DNA of 64,000 nucleotides from Schaalia sp. JY-X169 (GTDB lineage: Bacteria > Actinomycetota > Actinomycetes > Actinomycetales > Actinomycetaceae), in assembly GCF_014069575.1 (NCBI RefSeq), contig NZ_CP059675.1, positions 1,426,001 to 1,490,000 on the forward strand, in the 5' to 3' direction. Under the pieces are notes generated by a model. It had not been told where the DNA came from. It saw only the letters and a program-made list of their open reading frames with translations, and ran no database searches. Position numbers and translations under genes: made by a program. Positions 34,184 through 43,479 of this stretch are shown here, piece by piece (position 1 is the stretch's first letter; the number at the start of each line of letters is the position of its first letter).

Positions 34184-35222
34184 AGGGCGGCACCTCAGGA
34201 GTAGCAACGCTCGAAGCAAGACTGGTTGATGCACTCTCTACGACGGATACGGGAAGTTCAAAGACGCTGGGCTCCTCATCGTCGCGAGTTCCGCCCTCGG
34301 CATCGATCTGAGCGACAAGAAGTTCCACCGCCTTCTGCGCCATGGCATCAATCGGTTGAACAACGGTTGAGAGCCAGGCAGCCGCGGTTCGCACAGCGCT
34401 GGTGCCGTCGAAGCCGATAATCTTCAGGTCCTCCGGGACCCGCAGCCCCCGCGAACGCGCCCAGTTCGCCACATTGCAGGCGGTGAGGTCATCAGTGGCG
34501 AAGACCCCGTCAAAACTGCCCTGCAGATCCTCAAGACCGGCGTGCAACATGGTGGAATACTCTGGCTCCGGTGTGCCGAACTTTACGGAAACGGCGAGCG
34601 GCTCTATGCCTGCGGCCGCCACCGCCTCGCGGTAGCCTGCCTCACGCAGGTTGCTGGGGCCAAGTGAGGATGTCACCAGCAACGGCCTCGAACACCCCCT
34701 GGCAATTAGGAGTTCGGTTGCGAGCCTGCCTCCCTGACGATTGTCTGCCCGCACGTTAGGGATGTGTCCGGCAAGGTTGCGGTCAACCATGACGATCGGG
34801 AGGCGCGTTGTCTCATACTCGGGAATCAAGGCATTGTGAGCCCCGGTGATCAGTCCGTCAACGCGCCGTCCCTCAAGCTGGCGCAGATAGCCGCGCTCGC
34901 GGTCACTTCTACCCATACTGTTGCAGAGCAGGGCACGGTAGCCACGTTCGGCCAAATGGTGTTCGAGGGCGGCCGCCAACTCTCCAAAAAATGGGTGTGC
35001 GACAGTTGGGACGATGATGCCAACGATATTTGTCTTGCTCCCCAGCAGTGCCCGAGCGACCTCATTCGGCCGGTAGTTCAGTTCCTTGATTGCGTCCGCA
35101 ACCTTGTCTTTGGTCTGCTGGCTCAGGTAGCCGCGATTGTTGAGGACCCGAGAGACAGTCGTGGGAGAGACACCCGCAAGCGCCGCGACGTCAGCGAGAT
35201 TCGGTTCCTGATCTTTACGCAT
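34167..35222 (-). CDS. LacI-family transcriptional regulator (sucrose/fructan region)
   Basis: A 351-residue LacI member. The helix-turn-helix is L-A-D-V-A-A-L-A-G-V-S-P-T-T-V-S-R-V-L-N-N-R-G-Y, the hinge is R-P-N-E-V-A-R-A-L-L-G, and the sensor includes V-D-G-L-I-T-G-A-H and I-I-G-F-D-G-T-S-A-V. The ATG at 35222 follows a GGGCGGTGAG site. From position it probably represses the GH32 and PTS genes through the palindromes at 30530-30565. It lies beyond the M81 gene and so is not immediately adjacent to its presumed targets. Confidence 0.9.
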   Translation of the reverse strand: MRKDQEPNLADVAALAGVSPTTVSRVLNNRGYLSQQTKDKVADAIKELNYRPNEVARALLGSKTNIVGIIVPTVAHPFFGELAAALEHHLAERGYRALLCNSMGRSDRERGYLRQLEGRRVDGLITGAHNALIPEYETTRLPIVMVDRNLAGHIPNVRADNRQGGRLATELLIARGCSRPLLVTSSLGPSNLREAGYREAVAAAGIEPLAVSVKFGTPEPEYSTMLHAGLEDLQGSFDGVFATDDLTACNVANWARSRGLRVPEDLKIIGFDGTSAVRTAAAWLSTVVQPIDAMAQKAVELLVAQIDAEGGTRDDEEPSVFELPVSVVESASTSLASSVATPEVPPSIWSI

Positions 35223-35309
35223 CTCACCGCCCTTTCCCGGTACCTGCATCTTAGACGGCTGTGAGTCCCGCAGGGGCTCCGCCATGCTTGACACGGTAGC
35301 CTTTGGTTT

Positions 35310-36422
35310 ATGAACTCCAACGCGCCAATCCTCGAACCGGGATTCGAGGGCGTCCTCGACGTCTTCACCCAACTGCTGAACGACGGTGATGAGGTCGGAG
35401 CCAGTCTGAGCGTGTGGCGCGATGGCGTCCCCCTGCTTGAGGTTCACGGTGGATACGCTGGCCTAGGTCGGCCCTGGCAGCCGGACACACTTGCCATGAC
35501 CTATTCGACTGGCAAGCCGATCGCTGCACTGGCTGCCCTCAAGGCGGTTCGTGATGGTTTGCTCGATTTGGATACGCCGGTGGAGCGATGGTGGCCGACG
35601 TTTGCAACGCGCGGCAAAGAATCCACCACATTGCGGCACATACTGAGCCACACCGCTGGTCTACCGACCTTTTCTGAGTATGCTCTCCAGGTAGATCCCA
35701 CCGACAAGTCTGCACTCATCCAGGATCTCATCGACCAGGAACCACGCTGGCAACCGGGCGCGGTCATTGCAGAGCATGCTGCAACCTACGGTCACCTCAT
35801 CGACGGCGCCCTTGCAGCGGTGGGAGCCGACGATGTCGCCACCGCAACCGAGGCGTTGGCAGCAGAACTGGGCATCGACCTGCACTTCGGGCTCAATCCC
35901 GGTGACCAGGGCCGAATCGCAGATTTAACGATCATTGACGACGGGTTCACTGCCGAGTATTTGGAACGCGACCTCGGAAGTGCTGCCCTCTCCAACCCGG
36001 TTGGCGTCCTCGACCCCGCCTTCACAAACACTGCGAAGTGGCGGGCCTGTTCCTTCCCGGCCATTGGGCTCTATACAAACGCCGCCTCACTGGCGCGTTT
36101 CTACGATGATCTGGGGCGGACTGACGGGGCGGTGGCCCGCTACCTCGGCCCTGAAATGTACCGGGAGTTCCTCACGGCGCAGGCCACTGGTCACGACCAC
36201 TTCCTTGACTCACCGGCCTCGTGGTCGCTTGGACTGCGCGTTGACGACGGAGAGTTCGGAATGGGTGGCATCGGCGGCAGTGGAGGTTGGTTCGTCCCCT
36301 CACGCAACTACTCCATGGCATACGTGACCCGGGGACTTGGTACGTTCGAACGCGTCGACCTCCTCGGCGAGGCCGTCGAGGACGCCCTCGGAACAACTAA
36401 GCGGACTTCAACGCCTTCTTAG
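35310..36422 (+). CDS. beta-lactamase-fold serine hydrolase (class C/EstB-like)
   Basis: The 370-residue protein belongs to the beta-lactamase/transpeptidase-like family. The catalytic S-x-x-K is S66-T-G-K69, and a Tyr in A-T-Y-G-H (Tyr160) replaces the Y-x-N tyrosine motif. L-R-H-I-L-S-H-T-A-G-L-P is the usual landmark before it. Members are mostly esterases or peptidases and seldom confer antibiotic resistance. There is no signal peptide, so it is cytoplasmic. It is divergent from the LacI regulator, and its 3' end overlaps the P-type ATPase gene. Confidence 0.85.
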   Translation: MNSNAPILEPGFEGVLDVFTQLLNDGDEVGASLSVWRDGVPLLEVHGGYAGLGRPWQPDTLAMTYSTGKPIAALAALKAVRDGLLDLDTPVERWWPTFATRGKESTTLRHILSHTAGLPTFSEYALQVDPTDKSALIQDLIDQEPRWQPGAVIAEHAATYGHLIDGALAAVGADDVATATEALAAELGIDLHFGLNPGDQGRIADLTIIDDGFTAEYLERDLGSAALSNPVGVLDPAFTNTAKWRACSFPAIGLYTNAASLARFYDDLGRTDGAVARYLGPEMYREFLTAQATGHDHFLDSPASWSLGLRVDDGEFGMGGIGGSGGWFVPSRNYSMAYVTRGLGTFERVDLLGEAVEDALGTTKRTSTPS

Positions 36423-38442
36423 TTGAAGACTCAGGGCTCAGATCGACACGACGCAGAAGCTGGGCGTTGAGGGCAACAACCACCGTTGAGGCCGACATTA
36501 GTAGCGCGCCAATACTCATGGGCAACACAAAGCCGATTGGCGCCAGGACTCCGGCGGCAAGTGGCACGGAGATCAGGTTGTATCCCCCGGCCCACCAGAG
36601 GTTCTGTTTCATCTTGGAATAGGTGGCGTTTGACAGGTCGATGACGGAGAGGACAGAGCGTGGATCTGAGCTGGCGAGGATGACGCCAGCGGTGCCAATG
36701 GCCACTTCTGTTCCAGCGCCGATCGCAATACCGACATCCGCCTGGGCGAGCGCCGGTGCGTCGTTGACGCCGTCACCAACCATTGCCACCATGCGCCCTT
36801 CGTCTTGCAACTCCTTGACTTTGGCAGCCTTATCTTCGGGTCGGACGCCGGCGAACACGCGGTCTATGCCGAGCTCTTCGGCTACGGTATCGGCAACTGC
36901 CTGGGCATCCCCGGTGATGAGGACGACCTCTAGGCCAAGGGTATGCAGTGCTTCCACGGCGTCACGGGACTCTGGGCGTGGTTCGTCCTCGAGACGCAGC
37001 GCGCCAATGGCCTTGCCGTCGGAGACTACGTGGAGGATGATGGCGCCCTCATCACCCCATTCCTCGGCGATCTCAAGTTGGTCGAGGCCGCGTTCGTCCA
37101 GCAGTTTCGGTCCGCCCACCTCGATAGTCTTACCGTCAACCGTTGCCTTGACCCCAACTGCAGGGGAGGACGCGAAGTCAGCGGCACTGGGAACCGACAG
37201 GTCCTGTGCGGCCCCTGTTATTGCGCGGGCCAGCGGGTGCTCACTATCAGCTTCGGCAGCTGCGGCAAGTGCGAGTACCTCGTCCTCATCCATTCCGTTC
37301 ACAGTGACAATGGCGGTAACTGTGGGTTCACCCTTGGTCAGGGTGCCTGTCTTGTCGAAAAGGACTGTGTCTACCTTGCGCATTGATTCGAGGGCGAGGC
37401 GATCCTTGACAAGCACCCCGGCACTAGCCGCGCGTTCGGTGGCGATGGCGACAACCAGCGGGATGGCAAGGCCAAGGGCATGAGGGCAGGCAATGACGAG
37501 GACGGTGATTGCCCGTACGACGGCGTCATCCGGGGAGCCGAGTAGCGCCCATACCACAGCGGTAACGACGGCCGCACCCAGTGCGAACCAAAACAGCCAC
37601 CCGGCTGCCCGGTCTGCAATGCGTTGGGCTCTTGAGGAGGAGTTTTGTGCTTCGGAAACCAGCTTTTGGATCCCAGCCAGTGCGGTGTCGTCACCAATCT
37701 TGGTGATCTCAACGCGCAGACCTGAATCGGTCGCGATTGTCCCAGCGACAACACTGTCACCGCTCTCGCGGCGCACCGTTCTCGATTCTCCGGTGATCAT
37801 TGACTCATCCATTGAGGCGGAACCGTCAACTATCTTGCCGTCGGCGGGGACTGAGGCGCCGGGGCGAACCACCACAACGTCGCCTACTTCCAAGTCAGCG
37901 GGAGCAACGGGGACAACGTCATCACCCTCGACTCGTTCAGCCTCATCTGGCAAGAGCGCGGCAAGGCTGTCGAGGGCGGAACTTGTCTGGGCGAGGGAGC
38001 GCATCTCAATCCAGTGCCCCAGCAACATGATGACGATCAGTAAGGCTAACTCCCACCAGAAGTCGAGTTGGTGGTCGAGCAGGTGCAGGCTGGCCCCCCA
38101 GGAGGCAAGGAATGCCACGGTGATTGCCAGCCCAATCAAGAGCATCATCCCTGGCTTGCGTGACTTGATTTCGTCGATGGCCCCACTCAGGAAAGGCCAG
38201 CCACCCCAGAAGTACATGACCGTACCCAGGATCGGCGAAACCCATTTGATCCAGGTCATATCAGGCAGTGTGTAGCCGATCAGGTCCGCAAACATTCCGT
38301 TCGCCGCCACCACAGGCACTGCCAGGACAAACATGATCCAGAAGAGGCGCTGGAACTGCTGGGCATGGCCACCATGACCGGCATGAGCATCGTGGTCGCC
38401 GTGATGCTCATGAACATGTCTCGAGCTGTCTGTCATCTCCAT
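36397..38442 (-). CDS. CopB-type heavy-metal P1B-ATPase
   Basis: About 681 residues. The N-terminus is His-rich (H-V-H-E-H-H-G-D-H-D-A-H-A-G-H), a metal-binding tail typical of CopB. Other motifs are T-G-E-S, C-P-H in membrane helix 6, D-K-T-G-T (phosphorylated Asp), S-E-H-P-L-A and G-D-G-V-N-D-A-P. The C-P-H motif marks the copper/silver exporter subgroup. No CXXC metal-binding domain is present. The start may be the ATG at 38442 or at 38436, depending on use of the GGGGGAATGG site. No metal regulator or chaperone is adjacent. Confidence 0.93.
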   Translation of the reverse strand: MEMTDSSRHVHEHHGDHDAHAGHGGHAQQFQRLFWIMFVLAVPVVAANGMFADLIGYTLPDMTWIKWVSPILGTVMYFWGGWPFLSGAIDEIKSRKPGMMLLIGLAITVAFLASWGASLHLLDHQLDFWWELALLIVIMLLGHWIEMRSLAQTSSALDSLAALLPDEAERVEGDDVVPVAPADLEVGDVVVVRPGASVPADGKIVDGSASMDESMITGESRTVRRESGDSVVAGTIATDSGLRVEITKIGDDTALAGIQKLVSEAQNSSSRAQRIADRAAGWLFWFALGAAVVTAVVWALLGSPDDAVVRAITVLVIACPHALGLAIPLVVAIATERAASAGVLVKDRLALESMRKVDTVLFDKTGTLTKGEPTVTAIVTVNGMDEDEVLALAAAAEADSEHPLARAITGAAQDLSVPSAADFASSPAVGVKATVDGKTIEVGGPKLLDERGLDQLEIAEEWGDEGAIILHVVSDGKAIGALRLEDEPRPESRDAVEALHTLGLEVVLITGDAQAVADTVAEELGIDRVFAGVRPEDKAAKVKELQDEGRMVAMVGDGVNDAPALAQADVGIAIGAGTEVAIGTAGVILASSDPRSVLSVIDLSNATYSKMKQNLWWAGGYNLISVPLAAGVLAPIGFVLPMSIGALLMSASTVVVALNAQLLRRVDLSPESSTKKALKSA

Positions 38443-38529
38443 TCCCCCACGGTAGCTCCCAGCGCGGATCTCGCCTATGGGTTGCATACTGAGCGCGAAC
38501 GTGCCCCTGCCATGCCATAAGCTTCGAAG

Positions 38530-41100
38530 GTGACTGAACCAGAGAAAACCTCTTCTTGGGAGCGTGACAGCCTCGTCCTACTTGCGAAGCGCTCAAGCTC
38601 CCCGGAAGCATCCATCACCTATGCCCTGACCGCCCTGTTTCGCACCTGGAAGCAGCACACTGGTGCGGACATTAACGTAGATGCCCTCATTGAACCGCTG
38701 GCGTCGAACTGGTCCGATCTGGCGTCACGCACCTGCGGTGAGATTGACGACGATGCGCGCCGCACTGCGGCCGCAGACATCTCCGCCCGGTTCGAAGCCC
38801 TTCTCGACGCGCGCGCCTCCCTCGCTTCACGAGCAGCTCTGCAGTCCATGTCTTCACCCGCGCTGAACAAGCTCATCGGGGCACTGGCCGGATCCGCCCA
38901 AAATGCAATGGATCCAGCTTGCGGACTCGGCGGCACGCTTGCAGCAGTGGCGCGGCAAACCCAGTGTCTCTACGGAATCGACACCGACCCCTACGCAGTC
39001 GCCATCACCCGGATGCGTCTCCTTATCGCGGGGGCTGTCGATCCGATCATAGAGGTCGAAAACTCTCTCACCGACCCACCCGAGCGCAAGTTCGACCTGG
39101 TCATCTCCCAGCCGCCCCTCAACCCACATCTTTCAAGCGCAGAGATCGCACCCAGCCTGGTCTCACAAGTGGGTCCTGAGTGGCGCACCCTTGATGGGAA
39201 CGCTACCTGGCTTGCTCTCGTGGCATCGTTGATCTCTGCAACGGGGCGCGGGATCGTGGTTGTTCGGCCCGCCTCTTCTTCCTACCGCACACAGATTCAA
39301 ACAGTGCGCCGCAAGCTGGCTAAGGAAGGGCGCCTCGAAGCCGTCATCACGCTTCCCCCAGGTTCAGAGCTAGGCAGCGACGTCGCACCTTTCCTGTGGG
39401 TACTGTCGGGTGCACGCGATCCCAAGAAACTTGGCGCCGACGGTGAAAGCCGGGTACTGATGGTTGCAGCCAGCACCGTTGATGGATCTGAGCAAACTCG
39501 CTCCGATGCGGCCTCGGTAGTGCAACTTATTGTCGACTGGATAGACGAGGCCAAAGAACCGGTTGCACCGCCATGGCTTGCCGCACTTGTCCCCTCATGG
39601 GAGTTGGAGGCGAAAGGCTATGCACCGCAACTGCACCTGACGAACCCACCGATTCGTCACCAGGTTCGGCCCACACCCCCGGGCCATCTTCTCACCGAGC
39701 TCCGACTCCACAACTTCAAGAGTGTCGGGGAGCCCCTCACGCTTCCCCTGCGTCCCCTCACCCTGCTCTACGGGAAGAACTCCGCAGGCAAGTCGTCCCT
39801 GATCCAGTCGCTTCTGCTTCTCAAGCAGTCGCTTCTCAGTGGGGCATTCACGGCAGCCGGTGACAATGTCGACCTCGGCAGCCTGCCCGGCCTGCTGCAT
39901 CGCCATGATCTTGGCGAACCAATGAACATCGGCATTTCATTTGCCTCCAACCCAAGCATCGATGCTGATGCGGCCCTGCCGGATCCGCGTCGGATGCGCT
40001 CCTTTGATGTTCGTTTCACCTATCCCCATACTCAAGACACGGGGATGCCGGAAGCGTTGAAACTTGGTTTGGGCGACGACAGCTTTAGGTTCGATTTCCA
40101 CGCCCCAGACTTCTACCTCCCCGTTGACGCATTTCGGCGAGCCACCACACTTCTCACCACGGAGGGCGCCCTCTACCGCTCTGACCTGGTGCAGGGCACT
40201 GAGGCTGCCGGAGCGTTAGCTGATGCCGCACAACCCTTCGCCTTCCTAGCTGACGACGCGTTTCCTGAGCTACTTTTCCGACCGGATGGCATCACGGTTG
40301 GCACACTGAACCCTCAGTTCCGAGCAGAGATTGACTACCGAACATCCGGGTCCGCCTACCAGGCCTGGGGGCGCGAGGCGGTGAGTGCGACCACCCGACT
40401 ATTCCAGGCCCTTTCCCAAGAGTCCGTGAACCTCGCCCAACGCATGGTGTACCTGGGTCCCCTGCGCCGCGCTCCAGAGAGGTTCAGTCACCGCAACGCA
40501 AACGCGGGCATCTTCGACATGCCGTTTTTCCTGTTGGAGAACCCTTCAGAACGCGAAGAGGTGTCCGCGGCACTCCAGCGCCTCGGGGTGCCGTACGTCC
40601 TCGACGTCGTCAACCCCATCCACCCCAAGCACCGCGACACCCTAGGGGATATCGCTTCGGTGGTACTCACCGATACCCGGAGTGGGGTGGATGTGACACC
40701 GGCCGACGTCGGATTCGGAATCTCCCAGGTCCTGCCGATCATCACGGAGCTTTCGGCGCGAACCAACAGCGTGATCATGGTTGAGCAGCCTGAGATCCAC
40801 CTCCACCCAGCCATGCAGGCGGAACTAGCTGACCTCTTGATTGAGTCAACAAATCCTGCGGGTCGGGGCAACCAAATCATCGCCGAGACCCACTCTGAAA
40901 CCCTCATCATGAGGATCCAACGACGCATTAAGGAGCAGTTGATTACGCCCGAGGACGTCCTCCTCCTCTACGTTGATCAAGCCGAAGGCGGGAACGCCTC
41001 CATACGCGAACTCCGCATCGACGAAAGTGGCGAGTTCATCGACCACTGGCCAGGCGGCTTCTTCGATGAGCAGTTCAATGAAATCTTCGGGGACTTGTAG
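38530..41100 (+). CDS. fusion of HsdM-like methyltransferase and DUF3696 AAA ATPase
   Basis: An 856-residue two-part protein. Residues about 1-370 resemble type I N6-adenine methyltransferases: motif I D-P-A-C-G-L-G-G at 128-135, the acidic G-I-D-T-D-P at 149-154, and motif IV as S-Q-P-P-L-N at 193-198 instead of N-P-P-F. Residues about 388-856 form an SMC/ABC-like ATPase with L-R-L-H-N-F-K-S, Walker A G-K-N-S-A-G-K-S (415-422), Walker B V-I-M-V-E-Q-P-E-I-H-L-H-P (748-760), a switch T-H-S (788-790) and the DUF3696 ending W-P-G-G-F-F-D-E. The altered motif IV suggests DNA sensing without methylation. It is coupled to the next gene (TAGTG). A defence role is inferred. Confidence 0.85.
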   Translation: MTEPEKTSSWERDSLVLLAKRSSSPEASITYALTALFRTWKQHTGADINVDALIEPLASNWSDLASRTCGEIDDDARRTAAADISARFEALLDARASLASRAALQSMSSPALNKLIGALAGSAQNAMDPACGLGGTLAAVARQTQCLYGIDTDPYAVAITRMRLLIAGAVDPIIEVENSLTDPPERKFDLVISQPPLNPHLSSAEIAPSLVSQVGPEWRTLDGNATWLALVASLISATGRGIVVVRPASSSYRTQIQTVRRKLAKEGRLEAVITLPPGSELGSDVAPFLWVLSGARDPKKLGADGESRVLMVAASTVDGSEQTRSDAASVVQLIVDWIDEAKEPVAPPWLAALVPSWELEAKGYAPQLHLTNPPIRHQVRPTPPGHLLTELRLHNFKSVGEPLTLPLRPLTLLYGKNSAGKSSLIQSLLLLKQSLLSGAFTAAGDNVDLGSLPGLLHRHDLGEPMNIGISFASNPSIDADAALPDPRRMRSFDVRFTYPHTQDTGMPEALKLGLGDDSFRFDFHAPDFYLPVDAFRRATTLLTTEGALYRSDLVQGTEAAGALADAAQPFAFLADDAFPELLFRPDGITVGTLNPQFRAEIDYRTSGSAYQAWGREAVSATTRLFQALSQESVNLAQRMVYLGPLRRAPERFSHRNANAGIFDMPFFLLENPSEREEVSAALQRLGVPYVLDVVNPIHPKHRDTLGDIASVVLTDTRSGVDVTPADVGFGISQVLPIITELSARTNSVIMVEQPEIHLHPAMQAELADLLIESTNPAGRGNQIIAETHSETLIMRIQRRIKEQLITPEDVLLLYVDQAEGGNASIRELRIDESGEFIDHWPGGFFDEQFNEIFGDL

Positions 41101-42152
41101 TGCTGCTCAACGTTCACATCACGCCGCGCGCGCTGGTTGAAACAACCCAGTCGGAAGCGCGGTTCAATGCACCCGCGCTCCGTCGTGACCTGGTTGAACT
41201 GCTACTCCGCCACGGCGTCATGCGCTTCACGTCCTCGGACGAGGCCGGACGGTGGATCGACTCCCTGGGACTGCCAGACCTGACTCCAGCGGAGAAAAAG
41301 GAGTGGCAGCAACTACTCCTCAGCCTCAAAAAGCAGGGCAGGCTTAGCGCTTCCACTCCCCCGCTGATCACAGATGCCGAGGTCGCCAGCACACTCGCCG
41401 AGATCGAGGGCCTCACCAAGGGTGCGCCAATGCTCTCGGTGCTGGGGGAAGAGACCTACCGGCGACTCTTTCCCGATGCGACCAGTGGTCACGCTGTGCC
41501 TTACCCGGGTTTGGAGATCACCGTTCCCGGCTCGGTTGCGGACTCACAGCTCTACCAGGGCCTGCGGGAGCTGGTAGACACCGGAAGACTCCCCGAAGGA
41601 ACCCCGCGGAGCGAAGTGTGGAACTCCCTCTTTGGACCCCTGGCCTCAGTTAGCAAAGAAATCACCATCTTTGACAAATATCTGCTGAGCCGACTGTTTG
41701 AAACCGGTGATGAACACGTCACCTGGATGCTCAAGAACCTCAACGAGGTCGCCCCCGAGGGCGCGGGAGTGGTCCTAATCGCCGCGCGCGGCATCGAAGG
41801 TCAATACGGCGAGGAGAGGATTCCCTCTGACGCTCGCGAGGCTGAACGCCTGCTTCGTGAGTACCTCCCAGACACCTGGGGGCGCCTCGGCTCCGTCCAG
41901 GTGGTATTCGCAGAGTCCACCCGCGCGCGCCACATGCATCACGACCGCCACGTCCGGTTTAGCGCCGGTGCGGCAATCGAAGTCCCCGCGGGTTTCGACC
42001 GTCTTGACCAGCCTCGCCTCCGGGACAGCTTCGGCTTCACCTACAGGTGGTCACCGGCTGCACTGGCCGAACTGGAGTCGCGTGAGCAGGAGGTCAAGCG
42101 CGCCCGCGGCACCCACATCGTGCGACTCAAGGCCGGGAGTCGTCCCTCTTAG
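41100..42152 (+). CDS. partner protein with MITD1-like (PLD-like) C-terminal domain
   Basis: A 350-residue protein starting on a GTG that overlaps the previous stop. Residues 1-180 are helical with no family I recognise. Residues about 185-320 follow the pattern of the MITD1 C-terminal phospholipase-D-like domain: I-T-I-F-D-K-Y-L at 188-195, a strand V-V-L-I-A-A-R-G, then H-H-D-R-H-V-R-F (280-287) and A-A-I-E-V-P-A-G-F-D at 291-300. The H-D-R core is what PLD-like conflict effectors keep. It is probably the effector or scaffold partner of the upstream ATPase. Family assignment is by motif only. Confidence 0.7.
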   Translation: MLLNVHITPRALVETTQSEARFNAPALRRDLVELLLRHGVMRFTSSDEAGRWIDSLGLPDLTPAEKKEWQQLLLSLKKQGRLSASTPPLITDAEVASTLAEIEGLTKGAPMLSVLGEETYRRLFPDATSGHAVPYPGLEITVPGSVADSQLYQGLRELVDTGRLPEGTPRSEVWNSLFGPLASVSKEITIFDKYLLSRLFETGDEHVTWMLKNLNEVAPEGAGVVLIAARGIEGQYGEERIPSDAREAERLLREYLPDTWGRLGSVQVVFAESTRARHMHHDRHVRFSAGAAIEVPAGFDRLDQPRLRDSFGFTYRWSPAALAELESREQEVKRARGTHIVRLKAGSRPS

Positions 42153-43479
42153 TGGCTTCATCTTGTCCAGAGCCCTCCGGGGTTGGTTGCACGCGAACCT
42201 CAACAATCCTGTTACCGTCAACCTCCGTGACCTCAAGTGTCCACGATTCGTCCTCGACCACCACTGTCACCGAGTCCCCAACTTCGGCAACGCGATCGAG
42301 GTTGTCCATGACGTAACCGCCGATAGTCTCATAGGGCCCCTCGGGAAGCATCAATCTGGTCACGTCAGCGACGTCCTCGAGCGTGAGGACACCGGGAACC
42401 AACCACGGCCCCCGTTTCGACTCACTGGTCACCTCAGCGTCGCCCTCGTCGTATTCGTCCTGAATATCACCAACCAGTTCCTCAACCAGGTCCTCCAACG
42501 TAACAATCCCGTCGGTGCCCCCGTACTCATCGATGACGAGGCCGATGTGAACACGCTGGTCACGCATGGTTGTGATAGTTGGCAGCAGCCTGTTAGAGCC
42601 AGGAAGGACCACGATGTCACGCACCAGATCACGAATGTAGATCGGCTCGCCACCGCGGTTACGGAACGCCGCCTCCCAAACGTCGCGGACGTGAACAAAA
42701 CCCATGATGTTGTCAACGTTGCCATCACGGACCGGGTAGCGTGAGTAGGGCTGTGCGGAGACATTCGCCAGCGCATCCTCCACCGTTTGGTCCGCATCAA
42801 GAAACGCCACGGCGTGACGAGGTTGCATAACTTCCGCCAAGGTGTGGTCCCCCGCAGCAAAAACGTCAGCGAGAATGCCCCTCTCGTCAGCATCCAAGCC
42901 TTCGTGCCCGGTGACGACCTCGCGGAGCTCGGCCTCGTCCATTTCTTCGCTGGTCTTGTTGGGATCACCGCCGAACAGCCGCACCACGGCGTTCGTCGAA
43001 GCGGACAAGACAGCGATGACGGGTCTCATCAGCGTTGCGAACGACCCCAGAGTCGGGGCAGTGGCGAGCGCAACTGTTGTTGAACGCTGCAAACCGATGC
43101 GTTTCGGAACCAGTTCGCCGAGGACCAGTGAAAAGTAGGCAATAAGAAGGGTCATGAAGATCAGCGCCACCGTGTTAGCAACCGACGTGTTCATGCCCCA
43201 ACTTGTCAGAAGTGGGACGAGGGCGGGCGCAATTGCTGATGCCCCATAGGCTGCGGAGAAGAACCCTGCCACGGTGACACCAATCTGCACCGCAGCTAGG
43301 AAGCGGTTCGGGTCCCGGGCGATTGCTGCGGTCCGCTCACCCCGCTTGCCCTTCTTGGCCAACTGGTCAATTTGACTGGGTCGCAGTGATACCAGGGCGA
43401 TTTCGGTACCCGCGAAGATACCGCCGATGATTATGAAGAGGAAGACGAGGCCGATGCTCCACCAGATGTCTGCGCTCAT
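42127..43479 (-). CDS. CNNM/CorC-family transporter with CBS domains
   Basis: The 450-residue protein has an N-terminal CNNM (DUF21) membrane domain of about four helices (G-T-E-I-A-L-V-S-L-R at 25-34, L-V-L-G-E-L-V-P-K-R-I-G). It then has a CBS pair (V-M-Q-P-R-H-A-V near the start, I-D-E-Y-G-G-T-D-G-I-V-T-L-E-D-L-V-E-E-L-V-G in the second) and a C-terminal CorC/HlyC domain. Such proteins are linked to magnesium or other cation efflux. The old label hemolysin is not meaningful. Its end overlaps the candidate defence partner by 26 bases on the opposite strand. Confidence 0.9.
   Translation of the reverse strand: MSADIWWSIGLVFLFIIIGGIFAGTEIALVSLRPSQIDQLAKKGKRGERTAAIARDPNRFLAAVQIGVTVAGFFSAAYGASAIAPALVPLLTSWGMNTSVANTVALIFMTLLIAYFSLVLGELVPKRIGLQRSTTVALATAPTLGSFATLMRPVIAVLSASTNAVVRLFGGDPNKTSEEMDEAELREVVTGHEGLDADERGILADVFAAGDHTLAEVMQPRHAVAFLDADQTVEDALANVSAQPYSRYPVRDGNVDNIMGFVHVRDVWEAAFRNRGGEPIYIRDLVRDIVVLPGSNRLLPTITTMRDQRVHIGLVIDEYGGTDGIVTLEDLVEELVGDIQDEYDEGDAEVTSESKRGPWLVPGVLTLEDVADVTRLMLPEGPYETIGGYVMDNLDRVAEVGDSVTVVVEDESWTLEVTEVDGNRIVEVRVQPTPEGSGQDEATKRDDSRP

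Noticed and set aside
35310-36422. antibiotic-resistance beta-lactamase
   Set aside because: It has the S-x-x-K motif but no signal peptide and no K-T-G-type third motif; an esterase or peptidase is more likely.
36623-37483. 286-codon open frame antisense to the CopB ATPase gene
   Set aside because: Ser/Ala/Arg-rich composition without motifs; a shadow of the ATPase gene, whose motifs are complete.
42127-43479. hemolysin
   Set aside because: The CNNM-CBS-CorC layout marks a cation-transport family; the hemolysin label is a historical misnomer.
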